A DNA stretch of 64,000 nucleotides from Arthrobacter zhaoxinii. GTDB taxonomy: Bacteria > Actinomycetota > Actinomycetes > Actinomycetales > Micrococcaceae. Under the pieces are notes generated by a model. The model worked only from the letters and a program-made list of their open reading frames with translations. It searched no databases and was not told the DNA's origin. Numbering within the stretch: the first letter of the stretch is position 1; every line of letters begins with the position of its first letter. Both the position numbers and the translations under genes were made by a program. The stretch covers positions 124,001 through 188,000 of the forward strand of contig NZ_JANFLT010000005.1 in NCBI RefSeq assembly GCF_024385505.1, written 5' to 3'. Below, in pieces: positions 32,771 through 44,073 of the stretch.

Positions 32771-35464
32771 ATGAAGTCCCACGAGATTGCACGCCGCTGG
32801 CTGGACTACTTCAGCGAGAAGGGGCATACGGTGGTGCCCTCGGCGTCGCTCGTCTCCAACGATCCCTCGCTGCTGTTCACCGTGGCCGGCATGGTGCCGT
32901 TCATCCCCTACCTCACCGCCCGGGAAAAGGCCCCGTACAGCCGGGCAACCAGCGTGCAGAAGTGCATCCGCACCGCGGACATCGAAGAAGTGGGCAAGAC
33001 CGCACGCCACGGCACCTTCTTCCAGATGGCCGGTAACTTCTCCTTCGGTGACTACTTCAAGGAAGAAGCGATCACCTATGCCTGGGACCTGCTGACCTCC
33101 GACGTGGAGAAGGGCGGCTACGGGCTGGACCCGCAGCGGCTCTGGGTCACCGTCTACGAAGACGGCGACGAGCGCGACGACGAAGCCCGTGCCATTTGGC
33201 GGGACAAGATCGGCATCCCGAACGAACGCATTGTGGGAACCGGCAAGGCGGACAACTACTGGAACACCGGACAGGCCGGCCCCGGCGGTCCCTGCTCCGA
33301 GATCTACTACGACCGCGGCGCGGCCTACGGCCAGGAAGGCGGCCCGGCCGTCGACGAGACGCGTTACATCGAAATCTGGAACCTGGTCTTTATGCAGTAC
33401 CAGCTCTCCGCCGTCCGCTCCAAGACGGACTTCGACGTTGCCGGCGAACTGCCGCAGAAGAACATCGACACCGGCCTCGGCCTGGAACGCCTCGCCATGA
33501 TCCTGCAGGGCGTGGAGAACATGTACGAGACGGACCAGGTCCGTCCCGTGCTGGACAAGGCCGCCGAGCTTTCCGGCAAGACCTACACCAGCGCCGAGGA
33601 CCCCTCCGATCCGCACCACACCGATGACGTCCGGATGCGCGTGGTGGGCGACCACATCCGCTCCGCGCTGATGCTGATTTCCGACGGCGTGAGCCCCTCC
33701 AACGAAGGCCGCGGCTACGTGCTGCGCCGCCTGATCCGCCGTGCCGTCCGCGCCATGCGCCTGCTCGGCGTGGAAACGGCCGTGCTGCCCGAACTGCTGC
33801 CGGTTTCCCGGGACGCCATGAAGGGCACCTACCCTGAGGTCGAGGCCGACTTCGCCCGGATCAGCCGGATTGCCTACGCCGAGGAAAAAGCGTTCCTGCG
33901 GACCATCGCCTCCGGCACCGAGCGCCTGGAAGAAGCCGTCAAGGTCTCCAAGGCCGCCGGCTCCCCGCTGAGCGGCGAAGAAGCCTTCGCCCTGCATGAC
34001 ACCTACGGGTTCCCCATCGACCTCACGCTGGAAATGGCCGAGGAAGCGGGCCTGAAGGTGGACGAGGCCGGCTTCCGGTCCCTCATGTCCGAGCAGCGCA
34101 AGCGCGCCCAGGCAGATGCCCGCGGGAAGAAGCACGGACACGCCGACATGTCCGTCTTCAACGAACTGCTGGCCGCAGGGCAGACGGTGTTCACCGGCTA
34201 CGACGAGCTGAAGTCCGAATCCAAGGTCCGCGGCATCATTTCCGGAGATTCCCGGGTGGAATACGCCGGACAGGGCTCGGAGATTTCCCTGGTCCTAGAC
34301 TCCACGCCGTTCTACGCCGAAGCCGGCGGCCAGGCCGCCGACACCGGCCTCATCACCGGTGACGGCTTTGTCCTCGAGGTGCAGGACGTCCAGCGCCCGG
34401 TCAAGGGGCTGAGCGTGCACAAGGCCATTGTCCGCGAAGGCGAGATCGCTGCCGGCGCCAATGTGCTGGCCGCCGTCGACGCCCAGCGCCGCCACGAAGC
34501 CGAGCAGGCGCACTCCGGCACGCACATTGTGCACGCCGCCCTGCACCAGATCCTCGGCCCGGAAGCCCTCCAGCGCGGTTCCTTCAACAAGGCCGGCTAC
34601 CTCCGCTTCGACTTCTCCTGGGGTGAAGGCCTGTCCGACGCCGCCAAGTCGGAAATCGAAGAGGTCTCCAATCTGGCAATCCGCAGCAACTACCAGGTCG
34701 AAACCAAGATCATGTCCCTGTCCGAGGCGAAGGCCCTGGGCGCCACCGCACTGTTCGGCGAAGCCTACGGCGACACCGTGCGCGTGGTGGAAATGAACGG
34801 CGACTGGTCCCGTGAACTCTGCGGCGGAACGCACGTGGCCTCAACCTCCCGCATCGGCAGCCTGACGCTGTTGGGCGAGCAGTCCGTAGGGTCCGGCAAC
34901 CGCCGAGTCGAAGCCTTCGTGGGCATGGATGCCTTCCGCCACCTCGCTGCCGAACGGGCACTGGTGAACGAACTCTCCGAGATGCTCAAGGTCCCGTCGG
35001 CGCAGCTGCCGGACCGCCTTGCCGCCACGCTGGCAAAGCTGAAGTCCACCGAGAAGGAACTGGACCGGCTGCGCCGCGAGCAGCTGGCGGCCTCGGCTGC
35101 CGCCCTCGTGGGCACCGCAGTGGACGTCGACGGCGTGCGGCTGCTCGCCCACAACGCCGGCGAGGTCGGGGGAGCGGACGATCTGCGTACCCTGGCACTC
35201 GACCTGCGCTCCCGCTTGGGCAGCGACGCCGCAGCTGTGGCCGTGGCCGGTGTCTCCAACAACCGTCCGGTAGTGATTGTTGCCACCAATGAAGGCGCCC
35301 GCAGTGCAGGCGTCAAGGCCGGGGCACTGGTCAAGGTTGCCGCCGGTGTGCTCGGCGGCGGCGGAGGCGGCAAGGACGACGTTGCCCAGGGCGGCGGCTC
35401 GGACGCCGGCAAGATTGCGGATGCGCTCACGGCCATCCGCCAAGCCGTGGCCGGACGGGCCTAA
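32771..35464 (+). CDS. alaS: Alanyl-tRNA synthetase
   Basis: 897 residues, full length. The catalytic domain starts with SHEIARRWLDYFSEKGHT. The editing domain, which removes Ser and Gly from tRNA-Ala, is intact with HSGTHIVHAAL (HxxxH) and ELCGGTHV (CxxxH). The C-terminal C-Ala domain contains a glycine-rich GGGGGGKDD segment. ruvX begins two bases after its stop. Confidence 0.96.
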   Translation: MKSHEIARRWLDYFSEKGHTVVPSASLVSNDPSLLFTVAGMVPFIPYLTAREKAPYSRATSVQKCIRTADIEEVGKTARHGTFFQMAGNFSFGDYFKEEAITYAWDLLTSDVEKGGYGLDPQRLWVTVYEDGDERDDEARAIWRDKIGIPNERIVGTGKADNYWNTGQAGPGGPCSEIYYDRGAAYGQEGGPAVDETRYIEIWNLVFMQYQLSAVRSKTDFDVAGELPQKNIDTGLGLERLAMILQGVENMYETDQVRPVLDKAAELSGKTYTSAEDPSDPHHTDDVRMRVVGDHIRSALMLISDGVSPSNEGRGYVLRRLIRRAVRAMRLLGVETAVLPELLPVSRDAMKGTYPEVEADFARISRIAYAEEKAFLRTIASGTERLEEAVKVSKAAGSPLSGEEAFALHDTYGFPIDLTLEMAEEAGLKVDEAGFRSLMSEQRKRAQADARGKKHGHADMSVFNELLAAGQTVFTGYDELKSESKVRGIISGDSRVEYAGQGSEISLVLDSTPFYAEAGGQAADTGLITGDGFVLEVQDVQRPVKGLSVHKAIVREGEIAAGANVLAAVDAQRRHEAEQAHSGTHIVHAALHQILGPEALQRGSFNKAGYLRFDFSWGEGLSDAAKSEIEEVSNLAIRSNYQVETKIMSLSEAKALGATALFGEAYGDTVRVVEMNGDWSRELCGGTHVASTSRIGSLTLLGEQSVGSGNRRVEAFVGMDAFRHLAAERALVNELSEMLKVPSAQLPDRLAATLAKLKSTEKELDRLRREQLAASAAALVGTAVDVDGVRLLAHNAGEVGGADDLRTLALDLRSRLGSDAAAVAVAGVSNNRPVVIVATNEGARSAGVKAGALVKVAAGVLGGGGGGKDDVAQGGGSDAGKIADALTAIRQAVAGRA

Positions 35465-35465
35465 C

Positions 35466-36038
35466 TTGGCAACTCTCCGCGGGGTAAAGCTGGGTGTCGA
35501 CGTCGGCCTCGTAAGGGTCGGCCTCGCAGCCAGCGACCCCGACGGCGTCCTGGCCATGCCGGTGAAGACGCTGAAGCGGGACGCTAAGAAAAACAGCGAC
35601 ATCCGCGTGGTGGTCCGCGAAGCTGCAGAGCGGGAGGCCGTTGAGGTGTTCGTCGGCCTCCCGCGGAGCCTGAGCGGCGGTGAAACCGCGTCCACCCGGA
35701 TGGCGCGCGAGTACGCGCAGACGCTGGCCCGGGCCCTGGCCGATGCCGGGCAGGACCAGCAGGTGCGGCTCGTGGACGAGCGGCTGACTACTGTGTCCGC
35801 GCACCGATCGCTGCATGAAGCTGGAATGAACAGCCGGAATCACCGTACAGTAGTGGATCAAGCGGCCGCTGTGGCCATTTTGCAGCAGTCTATTGACACA
35901 CAGCGGTCCCTGAACCGGGACGTAGGGGAGCTGGTTACACCTAGCCGGCCGCGCCGCCCAGGCGGCGGAGTGCCGGCCCCGACCGAGGAGTTCGACATTT
36001 CGCAGGACATCGAGCGCGAAGGCGGTATCACGCCGTGA
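35466..36038 (+). CDS. ruvX: Putative pre-16S rRNA nuclease / Holliday junction resolvase-like RuvX (YqgF)
   Basis: 190 residues from TTG 35466, two bases after alaS, so translation is probably coupled. RNase H-like fold of the YqgF family: GVDVGLVRVGLAASDPDG holds the first catalytic Asp, EVFVGLPRSLSG follows, and LVDERLTTVSA plus the DQAAAVAILQ region supply further acidic residues. In E. coli the family matures the 5' end of 16S rRNA. The C-terminal tail is non-conserved. An earlier in-frame start lies inside alaS and is not needed. It overlaps mltG by four bases. Confidence 0.92.
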   Translation: MATLRGVKLGVDVGLVRVGLAASDPDGVLAMPVKTLKRDAKKNSDIRVVVREAAEREAVEVFVGLPRSLSGGETASTRMAREYAQTLARALADAGQDQQVRLVDERLTTVSAHRSLHEAGMNSRNHRTVVDQAAAVAILQQSIDTQRSLNRDVGELVTPSRPRRPGGGVPAPTEEFDISQDIEREGGITP

Positions 36039-37246
36039 GCCACAGATATCCCGAGTACCCCCCGATGGCGGAGCCGGAGCGCCAGCCCGGGCAGTCCGGC
36101 GGGGACCTGCCCGTGGGCCAGTTCTTTGAGGAGTCCTTGGAGCTGCCCAGCCGCAGGAGCCAGCGGCCGAGCCATGAAAAGCAGCGCCGCCGCCGGCGCC
36201 GCACCATCGTGATGATCACTGTGCTGGCCGTGTTTGCCGGGGTTGTTTTCGGCCTCATCATGTTCCTGCGGGACCTTTTGGGCATGAACGAGATCCAGGA
36301 CTACGACGGCGCCGGCAACGGTACCGTGGCCTTTACCGTCGCAGAGGGTGACGGTCCGCTGCTGATCGGCGGCAAGCTCGAGTCCGAAGACATCGTGGCC
36401 TCCTCTAAGAAGTTCATCGACACCTTCTCCGCGCAGTCCGACGGCCGGGAGATCCAGCCGGGCACGTATGAAATGAAGTATCGGATGTCCTCTTCGGCAG
36501 CCGTGGACGCCCTGCTGGGAGACGGGGGCAGCCAGGTGCATTACGCCGCCGTGGCCCGTGACCTGCGCCAGAACGAGGTCTTTGAAGTCCTCAACACCTC
36601 CACTCGGATTCCGCTCTCGGAGTTCCAGGCCCTGGCCGCCGATCCGCAGCAGTTCGGTCTGCCCGAGGAAGCAGTGAGTCTCGAGGGCTACCTGCACCCG
36701 GGCGAATACCGGTTCGACGTGGAGAAGACCGCCACCGAGATCATCACCGAGATGGTGGAGAACACCTTCGCCGAGCTCGAAGCGGCCGGCATTACCGACC
36801 CCGCCGAGCAGTACCGGGTCCTGACCAAGGCCAGCATCATCCAGGCCGAAGCCGGGGAAGCCGACTACGGTTCGGTTGCCGGTTCCATTGAGAACCGCCT
36901 GGGTCCGGACAACAAGGAAACCAGCGGGCTGATCCAGTCCGATGCTACGGTCACCTACGGTCTGGGACGCAAGAGCTACGAACTCACCCAAGAGGAAAAG
37001 GACGACAAGTCCAACCCGTACAACACGTACGCCAACCCCGGCCTGCCCGTCGGTCCGATCGGCTCCCCGAGCCGTGAGGCCATTGACGCGGCAGCCAATC
37101 CGGACGACGTCCCGTACTTCTACTGGGTCACCGTCAACCTGGACACCGGCGAAACCAAGTTCTCCACCACGTACGCGGAGCACCTCAAATATGTGGAGGA
37201 ATACCAGAACTGGTGCGGCACTCAAAAAGAAGGACGGTGCCAGTAG
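36035..37246 (+). CDS. mltG: Endolytic murein transglycosylase MltG
   Basis: 403 residues from GTG 36035, overlapping the ruvX stop (GTGA). A basic cytoplasmic N-terminus (RRRRRR near 51-56) precedes one membrane helix (about 57-78). The extracytoplasmic YceG domain has SLEGYLHPGEYRF and ASIIQAEAGEADYG, which holds the likely catalytic Glu (residue 272). MltG cuts nascent glycan strands and sets their length. It lies between ruvX and aroE as in many actinobacteria. Confidence 0.93.
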   Translation: MSHRYPEYPPMAEPERQPGQSGGDLPVGQFFEESLELPSRRSQRPSHEKQRRRRRRTIVMITVLAVFAGVVFGLIMFLRDLLGMNEIQDYDGAGNGTVAFTVAEGDGPLLIGGKLESEDIVASSKKFIDTFSAQSDGREIQPGTYEMKYRMSSSAAVDALLGDGGSQVHYAAVARDLRQNEVFEVLNTSTRIPLSEFQALAADPQQFGLPEEAVSLEGYLHPGEYRFDVEKTATEIITEMVENTFAELEAAGITDPAEQYRVLTKASIIQAEAGEADYGSVAGSIENRLGPDNKETSGLIQSDATVTYGLGRKSYELTQEEKDDKSNPYNTYANPGLPVGPIGSPSREAIDAAANPDDVPYFYWVTVNLDTGETKFSTTYAEHLKYVEEYQNWCGTQKEGRCQ

Positions 37247-38110
37247 GTGGATCCACGGCGGGCAGCCGTCCTGGGACACCCGATCGGCCATTCCAAGTCA
37301 CCCCTTCTGCACCGGGCGGCCTACGCCCATCTGGGGTTCGAGTGCAGCTATGAGGCCATCGATGTCCGCGAAGCGGAAGCCGCAGAGTTTGTGGCCTCCC
37401 TTCGCGGGCAGGCGGGTTGGACCGGCCTGTCCGTGACCATGCCGCTGAAGGCCGTGATGGTGACGCAGGTGGACGAGGTCCGGCCGCTGGTACAGGCACT
37501 CGGAGTGCTGAACACCGTGAGCTTCGCCCGCACGGACTCCGGCCCGCGGCTGATCGGGCACAACACCGATGTGGCCGGCATAGTCGGAGCCCTGCGGCAC
37601 GCCGGAACCGGGCGCCGGCCGCGCGCCGTCGTGCTCGGTGCCGGTGGAACCGCGTGTGCAGCCGTTGCCGCCCTGGCACAGCTGGACGCGGCCGGCGTCG
37701 ACGTCTGCGCACGGCGCTTCCCGGAAGCGGCAGCCGGCAGGGCAGGAGTCCGCGAAGCCGGCCTGGCAACCGGGGTCACGGTGCGCCCGCGCCCCTGGGA
37801 GGAGGCAGCAGCGGCCTGCTCGGCAGCCGACGTCGTGATCTGCACGCTGCCCCCGCACGGCGCCGACGGCCTGGCGGAGGAAATCGCCGCGGTACGCCCG
37901 GGCGCCGTCCTCCTGGACGCGGCCTATGACCCCTGGCCGAGCCGCCTTGCCTCGGCCTGGTCCGGACTCGGCGGAACAGTGGCCCCGGGCATCGAGATGC
38001 TGCTGTACCAGGCCGTAGAACAGGTCAAGCTGTTCACTGCGGATGCCTTCACCGATGAACCCGGCGTCATAAACGCCATGTGTGACGCGGTGGGAATCCC
38101 CCGGCGCTGA
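37247..38110 (+). CDS. aroE: Shikimate dehydrogenase
   Basis: 287 residues from GTG 37247, directly after the mltG stop. It reduces 3-dehydroshikimate to shikimate with NADPH. The shikimate site is [14 protein letters not shown] and TMPLK (catalytic Lys), then NTDVAGI (catalytic Asp). The nucleotide site is [12 protein letters not shown]. The adenine-ribose region is less clear, so cofactor preference is uncertain. It is the first of four aro genes. Confidence 0.92.
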   Translation: MDPRRAAVLGHPIGHSKSPLLHRAAYAHLGFECSYEAIDVREAEAAEFVASLRGQAGWTGLSVTMPLKAVMVTQVDEVRPLVQALGVLNTVSFARTDSGPRLIGHNTDVAGIVGALRHAGTGRRPRAVVLGAGGTACAAVAALAQLDAAGVDVCARRFPEAAAGRAGVREAGLATGVTVRPRPWEEAAAACSAADVVICTLPPHGADGLAEEIAAVRPGAVLLDAAYDPWPSRLASAWSGLGGTVAPGIEMLLYQAVEQVKLFTADAFTDEPGVINAMCDAVGIPRR

Positions 38111-38142
38111 ACGCCCCCGCCGGGCATGGCAGTATTGAAAGC

Positions 38143-39351
38143 ATGTTGCGTTGGTTGACCGCCGGTGAGTCCCACGGCCCTGCCCTTGTCGGAATTATTG
38201 AAGGCGTCCCTGCCGGAGTGGAAGTGGACAGCACCGCCGTCTCCGCAGCCCTGGCCCGCCGGCGGCTCGGCTACGGCCGCGGCGCACGGATGAAGTTCGA
38301 GCAGGATGCGGTGCGCATCCTCGGCGGTGTCCGCCACGGCCTCACCCAGGGCGGCCCCGTCGCCATTGAAATCGGCAACACCGAGTGGCCCAAATGGGAA
38401 CAGGTCATGGCTGCCGATCCCGTGGACCCGGCAGTCCTGGCAGATTCCGCCCGCAACGCCCCGCTCACCCGTCCCCGTCCGGGGCACGCCGACTTCACCG
38501 GCATGCAGAAATACGGCTTTGACGAGGCCCGGCCCGTCCTCGAACGCGCCAGCGCCCGCGAGACAGCCACCCGCGTGGCCCTCGGTGCGGTGGCTTCGGC
38601 CTTCCTTCGCCAGCTCGGCATTGAACTGGTCAGCCACACGGTGGGGATCGCCGGAGTCATGGCACCCGAGGGGTCCGCACTGCCGCTGCCCGCCGACGTC
38701 GACGCCCTCGACGCCGATCCGATGCGCTGCTTCGACGCCGGCGTGTCGGCGGCCATGGTGGCCGAAGTCGATGCCGCCCACAAGGAGGGCGAGACGCTCG
38801 GGGGAGTGGTGGAGGTGCTGGCCTACGGCCTGCCGCCCGGACTGGGCAGCTACGTGCACTGGGACCGCCGGCTGGACGCCCGGATTGCCGGTGCCCTGAT
38901 GGGCATCCAGGCCATCAAGGGCGTGGAGGTGGGTGACGGGTTCCTCACAGCCACCCGCCGCGGTTCCGCCGCGCATGACGAAATCCTGCAGGACGCCGAC
39001 GGCCGGGTGGTCCGCTCCGGCAACCGCGCCGGAGGGATCGAAGGCGGCATGAGCATCGGCGAACTGCTGCGGGTGCGGGCCGCCATGAAACCCATTGCCA
39101 CCGTGCCGCGGGCGCTGCGCACCGTGGACGTGAGTACGTCCGAGCCGGCGCGTGCCCACCACCAGCGGTCGGATGTCTGCGCGGTCCCCGCTGCAGGAGT
39201 GGTGGCTGAAGCCATGGTGGCGCTGGTCCTGGCCGAAGCCGTGATTGAGAAGTTCGGCGGTGACTCCGTGCGCGAGACGGCACGCAACCTGCACGCCTAC
39301 CTGGCCGCCATCCCGCAGCCGCTGGAATCCGCCGGTACCGATGTCCTCTAG
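38143..39351 (+). CDS. aroC: Chorismate synthase
   Basis: 402 residues. It converts EPSP to chorismate with reduced FMN. Signatures are [21 protein letters not shown] at the N-terminus, the [15 protein letters not shown] block and [17 protein letters not shown]. It follows aroE after 32 bases and overlaps aroK by 11 bases. Confidence 0.96.
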   Translation: MLRWLTAGESHGPALVGIIEGVPAGVEVDSTAVSAALARRRLGYGRGARMKFEQDAVRILGGVRHGLTQGGPVAIEIGNTEWPKWEQVMAADPVDPAVLADSARNAPLTRPRPGHADFTGMQKYGFDEARPVLERASARETATRVALGAVASAFLRQLGIELVSHTVGIAGVMAPEGSALPLPADVDALDADPMRCFDAGVSAAMVAEVDAAHKEGETLGGVVEVLAYGLPPGLGSYVHWDRRLDARIAGALMGIQAIKGVEVGDGFLTATRRGSAAHDEILQDADGRVVRSGNRAGGIEGGMSIGELLRVRAAMKPIATVPRALRTVDVSTSEPARAHHQRSDVCAVPAAGVVAEAMVALVLAEAVIEKFGGDSVRETARNLHAYLAAIPQPLESAGTDVL

Positions 39352-39895
39352 GAGAGGCCTGCCCCGGAGCCGCTCGTGGAGCTCTGACCGGCACCTGGTC
39401 CTGATGGGCTTCATGGCGGCGGGGAAGTCCGTCGTTGGACGCGGGTTCGCTGCCCGCCAGGGGATGCCCTTCCTGGACACGGACGAGGCCGTCGTCTCCC
39501 GGTACGGGCCCATTGCCGGCATTTTCAGCGCCTACGGCGAGCACTATTTCCGGGAAGTCGAAGCACGGACCGTTGCCGCGGCGCTTGAGGCCCGCGTGCC
39601 CACCGTGATTTCACTGGGCGGGGGAGCGGTACTGGACTCGGGGACCCAGCAGCTGCTCGGCCGCGCCACGGTAGTGTTTCTGGATACGGACCTTGCCACC
39701 GTGCTTCCCCGCATCACCCGTGCAGGCCACCGCCCGCTGCTGGCACCGGACCCGGTCCGGCGCTGGCAGGAGCTGGCGGACATCCGCCGCCCCATATACG
39801 AATCCCTGGCCGACATCACCATAGACACCAGGGGACTTACCGTTCCGGCCATCATTGACCGGCTGACTTCCGTCCTCACTAAAGGAGAAGACTAG
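39341..39895 (+). CDS. aroK: Shikimate kinase
   Basis: 184 residues from ATG 39341, overlapping aroC. It phosphorylates shikimate. The P-loop is [12 protein letters not shown]. The shikimate-binding residues are in FLDTDEAV (Asp), [11 protein letters not shown] (Arg) and SLGGGAVL. The lid region includes RPLL. The first 17 residues are not conserved. aroB starts immediately after the stop, with AAAGGAGA inside the aroK 3' end. Confidence 0.92.
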   Translation: MSSRRGLPRSRSWSSDRHLVLMGFMAAGKSVVGRGFAARQGMPFLDTDEAVVSRYGPIAGIFSAYGEHYFREVEARTVAAALEARVPTVISLGGGAVLDSGTQQLLGRATVVFLDTDLATVLPRITRAGHRPLLAPDPVRRWQELADIRRPIYESLADITIDTRGLTVPAIIDRLTSVLTKGED

Positions 39896-41017
<1,122 letters not shown>

Positions 41018-41033
41018 GTTGTGCGCGAGCGGG

Positions 41034-41039
41034 TAGAAT
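41034..41039 (+). promoter_or_regulatory. Candidate -10 element for efp
   Basis: TAGAAT, 17 bases after the aroB stop, could start an additional efp-nusB transcript with a leader of about 45 bases. The -35 region is weak. Confidence 0.35.
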
Positions 41040-41090
41040 AGTCGACGGACTTGAATAAAACGTACTTTCACGAACAACGGAAGAGAAACT

Positions 41091-41654
41091 GTGGCGACGA
41101 CCAACGACATCAAGAACGGCACCGTGCTGAAGCTTGAAGGCAACCTCTGGAGCATCATCGAGTTCCAGCACGTGAAGCCGGGCAAGGGTGGTGCGTTCGT
41201 CCGTACCAAGATGCGCAACGTGACTTCGGGCAAGGTAGTGGACAAGACGTTCAACGCCGGCATCAAGGTCGAGACCGCCACCGTGGACCGCCGCGACTAC
41301 CAGTACCTGTACCAGGACGGCGAAGACTACGTCTTCATGGACACCTCCGACTTCGACCAGCTCACGGTCCCCGGCAAGATTGTCGGTGACAACGCGAACT
41401 TCATGATGGAGTCCATGATGGTCACCATCGCCATCCACGAAGGCTCGCCGCTCTACATCGAGCTGCCGCCGTCGGTCACCATGGAAATCACCTACACGGA
41501 GCCGGGGCTGCAGGGCGACCGCTCCACCGGCGGCACCAAGCCGGCCACCATCGAGACCGGCTACGAGATCCAGGTGCCCCTGTTCCTGGAACAGGGCACC
41601 AAGGTCAAGGTTGACACCCGCACCGGCGACTACCTGGGACGCGTTAACGAGTGA
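41091..41654 (+). CDS. efp: Translation elongation factor P
   Basis: 187 residues from GTG 41091. EF-P relieves ribosome stalling at polyproline stretches. The three-barrel fold is full length. The tip loop of domain I is [12 protein letters not shown] with Lys32 at the position modified in some other bacteria. No modification genes are visible nearby. The last four bases overlap nusB. Confidence 0.95.
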   Translation: MATTNDIKNGTVLKLEGNLWSIIEFQHVKPGKGGAFVRTKMRNVTSGKVVDKTFNAGIKVETATVDRRDYQYLYQDGEDYVFMDTSDFDQLTVPGKIVGDNANFMMESMMVTIAIHEGSPLYIELPPSVTMEITYTEPGLQGDRSTGGTKPATIETGYEIQVPLFLEQGTKVKVDTRTGDYLGRVNE

Positions 41655-42061
41655 GCGCACGCAGTAAAGCACGGACCCGGGCACTGGAGGTCCTTTTCGA
41701 AGCCGAACAGCGTTCGGTTTCGGCCTTCGATGCCATCCGGGCCCGCCGCGAAAAGACCGACCAGACCATCAACCCCTACACCATGGACCTGGTGGAAGGC
41801 GTGGTTGCGATGCAGGAGCAGATTGACGAGTTCCTGAGCACGTATTCGCAGGGCTGGACGCTTGATCGCATGCCTTCGGTGGACCGCATCATCCTCCGCC
41901 TGGGCACGTGGGAACTCCTCTACAACGACGACGTTCCCGACAAGGTGGCCATCAGCGAAGCCGTGGAATTGGCAAAAGCGTTCTCCACGGACGAATCCCC
42001 GGCCTTCATCAACGGCCTGCTGGGCCGGCTCCAGGAACTGAAGCCGTCCCTCCTGGCGTAG
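41651..42061 (+). CDS. nusB: Transcription antitermination factor NusB
   Basis: 136 residues from GTG 41651 (GTGA overlap with efp). An all-helical RNA-binding protein that joins NusE/S10 on boxA RNA in rRNA antitermination. Typical segments are [27 protein letters not shown] and [26 protein letters not shown]. It ends the alaS-to-nusB run. Confidence 0.94.
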   Translation: MSARSKARTRALEVLFEAEQRSVSAFDAIRARREKTDQTINPYTMDLVEGVVAMQEQIDEFLSTYSQGWTLDRMPSVDRIILRLGTWELLYNDDVPDKVAISEAVELAKAFSTDESPAFINGLLGRLQELKPSLLA

Positions 42062-42079
42062 GCAGAACCCGCATTAACG

Positions 42080-42109
42080 AAAAGACCGGCCCCTTGGGGC
42101 CGGTCTTTT
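42080..42109 (+). terminator. Intrinsic terminator after nusB
   Basis: AAAAGACCGGCCCC and GGGGCCGGTCTTTT form a perfect 14-bp stem with a two-base gap, ending in four T residues. The flanking A and T runs let it work in both directions, so it can also serve the minus-strand protease gene at 42152. Confidence 0.92.
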
Positions 42110-42151
42110 CTGCGTTGCGGCTGTTGCGGCCGGCTCAGCCCGGCCGCACGT

Positions 42152-43345
42152 TTACCGCTGTCCCGCCAGCATGGCGGACCGGATCCCGGTGACCTCGCCC
42201 AGCAGGGTCCGCTCGTACTCCTGGTTGGCAGGGACGTCCCGGCCGGCGGCTATCTGCTGCCGGGTCAGCGCCAGGCGGGTGGCACGCCGGATGAACTCCT
42301 TCATGGCCGGTGCCGTTCCGGTGGCCCGCGCCCAGACCATTGCCTGGCGGCGGCCGGCCCCGGTGGCCAGCATGCCCACTTCGGCAGGGGTGAACCAGCC
42401 TGCCGCGGCATATTCCGACAGCCGGCGCAGGGTCAGGCGCTGCTCCGCACGGCGCAGCAGCCACACCCCGGTGACCGCTGCGGCGAAGAACGGAACCTGG
42501 AGCAGGAAGTAGAAGAGGAAGAAGTCTCCGAACAGGAACGCGGGGCCGCCGTTCCAGAGCATGTGTCCGAGGATGGCGGGAATCAGGCCGAGCACGAAGG
42601 CCGGCAGGATCCACGCATTGCCGGCGCGCCGCGCCGCCAGGCCGAGCGCGATTCCGGTGCAGGCGGTGAACAGCACATGGGCGAAGGGGGAGAGCAGTCC
42701 GCGGAGGATGAAGGTAAAACCGAGTTGATAGATGGTGTCGTTCCCGGCGGCCAGCAGGGCGGAGCCGAAATAGAGGATGTTCTCCGTGAAGGCGAACCCC
42801 GCAGCCACGGCAGCAGCGAAGACTATGCCGTCCACCGGACCGTCAAAGATCCGCCGCCGGACCACCAGCAGCAGGAGGATGCCCAGCCCCTTGGCGACTT
42901 CCTCCACCACGGGAGCCTGGACCACGGCGCCGAGCGCGTCCGCGGAGCCGTACGGAACCAGCTCCAGCAAGGCAAACGTGAAGTACGGGCCCACCAGCAG
43001 GGCGATCGCCACCGAGACGCCGGCACCCCAGAGGAAGGAAAACACCAGGCTGCTGCGCGGTTCGGGCTCCCACCTGTCCACCCACCAGATCCCCAGCACG
43101 CAGATGCCCAGGGGCACCAGGGCGAGGAGCCCGCAGACAATGAAGGCCGGCGGGCCAAGGCTGTCCAGCAGGAACATTCCCACCCACGCAAGCGCCACGG
43201 CGGAGAGCACAATCAGCACTACGGTCGCCGCCAGTCCCTTGTCGCGGCGTACCGCCGGAGGGGACCAGAAGGTCTGGACGGGCGCGGAACCGTAGCCCGG
43301 AGGGGCGGGATGCTGCTGGTCGGGGAAGCTGCCGGGTGCGCTCAT
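42152..43345 (-). CDS. PrsW family intramembrane metalloprotease
   Basis: 397 residues from ATG 43345. About eight membrane helices follow a Pro/Gly-rich cytoplasmic N-terminus. The protease motifs are VVEEVAKGLG (EExxK-type), FAFTENILYF, PFAHVLFTACTG (His) and GHMLWNG (His). This matches the PrsW/CPBP-like family; B. subtilis PrsW starts degradation of an anti-sigma factor. No anti-sigma factor is adjacent. TATGAT, 12 bases upstream of the start on the minus strand, is a good -10 candidate. The frame is open back to 43444 without support. Confidence 0.87.
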   Translation of the reverse strand: MSAPGSFPDQQHPAPPGYGSAPVQTFWSPPAVRRDKGLAATVVLIVLSAVALAWVGMFLLDSLGPPAFIVCGLLALVPLGICVLGIWWVDRWEPEPRSSLVFSFLWGAGVSVAIALLVGPYFTFALLELVPYGSADALGAVVQAPVVEEVAKGLGILLLLVVRRRIFDGPVDGIVFAAAVAAGFAFTENILYFGSALLAAGNDTIYQLGFTFILRGLLSPFAHVLFTACTGIALGLAARRAGNAWILPAFVLGLIPAILGHMLWNGGPAFLFGDFFLFYFLLQVPFFAAAVTGVWLLRRAEQRLTLRRLSEYAAAGWFTPAEVGMLATGAGRRQAMVWARATGTAPAMKEFIRRATRLALTRQQIAAGRDVPANQEYERTLLGEVTGIRSAMLAGQR

Positions 43346-43427
43346 GCGCTGGGCCTGATCATAGGAGACAGGATAGTTCCACCGCAGACTGTTCCCGGTC
43401 ACGGAGCGGGCAGCGGCGTGCCCTGTG

Positions 43428-43433
43428 ATAGCT
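43428..43433 (+). promoter_or_regulatory. Candidate -10 element for pyr operon
   Basis: TAGCTT, about 60 bases before pyrR, would put transcription start near 43440 and include the PyrR-type RNA site in the leader. Confidence 0.35.
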
Positions 43434-43455
43434 TGGTGCCGCATTCAACCTTTAA

Positions 43456-43486
43456 ATTCCGTCCTGTGAGGCGGGGAAGGAGGAAG
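43456..43486 (+). promoter_or_regulatory. PyrR-binding RNA element over the pyrR ribosome-binding site
   Basis: The leader holds GTCCTGTGAGGCGGGGAAGG (43461-43480), close to the PyrR-binding consensus known from Bacillus and Mycobacterium (TCC-N-G-N-GAGGC-N-G/N-AAGG). It overlaps the Shine-Dalgarno sequence AAGGAGG (43477-43483). With UMP or UTP, PyrR bound here would block translation, as shown for the M. smegmatis pyr operon. Confidence 0.65.
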
Positions 43487-43491
43487 CGAAT

Positions 43492-44073
43492 ATGACGGCC
43501 GATGCCATTTCCAGCCGTACTGTTTTGTCTTCAGCTGACATTGACCGCGCCCTGACGCGGATTGCCTATGAGATCCTCGAGGCGAACAAGGGCCCCGAAG
43601 ACCTGGTCCTGATGGGGATTCCCCGCCGCGGCTATCCCTTGGCCCGGCGCCTGGCCGCCAAGATTGCAGCCGCAGCCCCCGGCGTCGATCCGGCGGCCAT
43701 CACCGGCCAGCTCGACGTCACCATGTTCCGCGACGATCTCGCCCGCAGGCCCACCCGGCCGCCTTATGCCACCCGCGTCCCGGTGACCGGCATCGATGAC
43801 AAGGTCGTGGTGCTGGTGGACGACGTCCTGTATTCCGGCCGGACCATCCGCTCGGCACTGGACGCCCTCGTCGACCTCGGCCGTCCCCGCATTGTCCGGC
43901 TGGCGGTGCTGGTGGACCGCGGCCACCGCGAGCTGCCCATCAGGGCGGACCACGTGGGCAAGAACCTGCCCACCTCGTCCCTGGAACAGGTCCGGGTCCG
44001 GCTGGCGGAAACCGACAGCGCGGCTCCAGATGAAGCGGCCACAGACGAGGTAGTCATCGAGGGCACTGCATGA
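43492..44073 (+). CDS. pyrR: Bifunctional pyr operon regulator / uracil phosphoribosyltransferase PyrR
   Basis: 193 residues. It is a type I phosphoribosyltransferase fold that binds pyr mRNA. The PRPP loop is [29 protein letters not shown] and [18 protein letters not shown] (conserved RNA- and base-binding region) are also present. A 20-residue acidic tail is not conserved. It heads the pyrimidine operon and overlaps pyrB by four bases. Confidence 0.94.
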   Translation: MTADAISSRTVLSSADIDRALTRIAYEILEANKGPEDLVLMGIPRRGYPLARRLAAKIAAAAPGVDPAAITGQLDVTMFRDDLARRPTRPPYATRVPVTGIDDKVVVLVDDVLYSGRTIRSALDALVDLGRPRIVRLAVLVDRGHRELPIRADHVGKNLPTSSLEQVRVRLAETDSAAPDEAATDEVVIEGTA

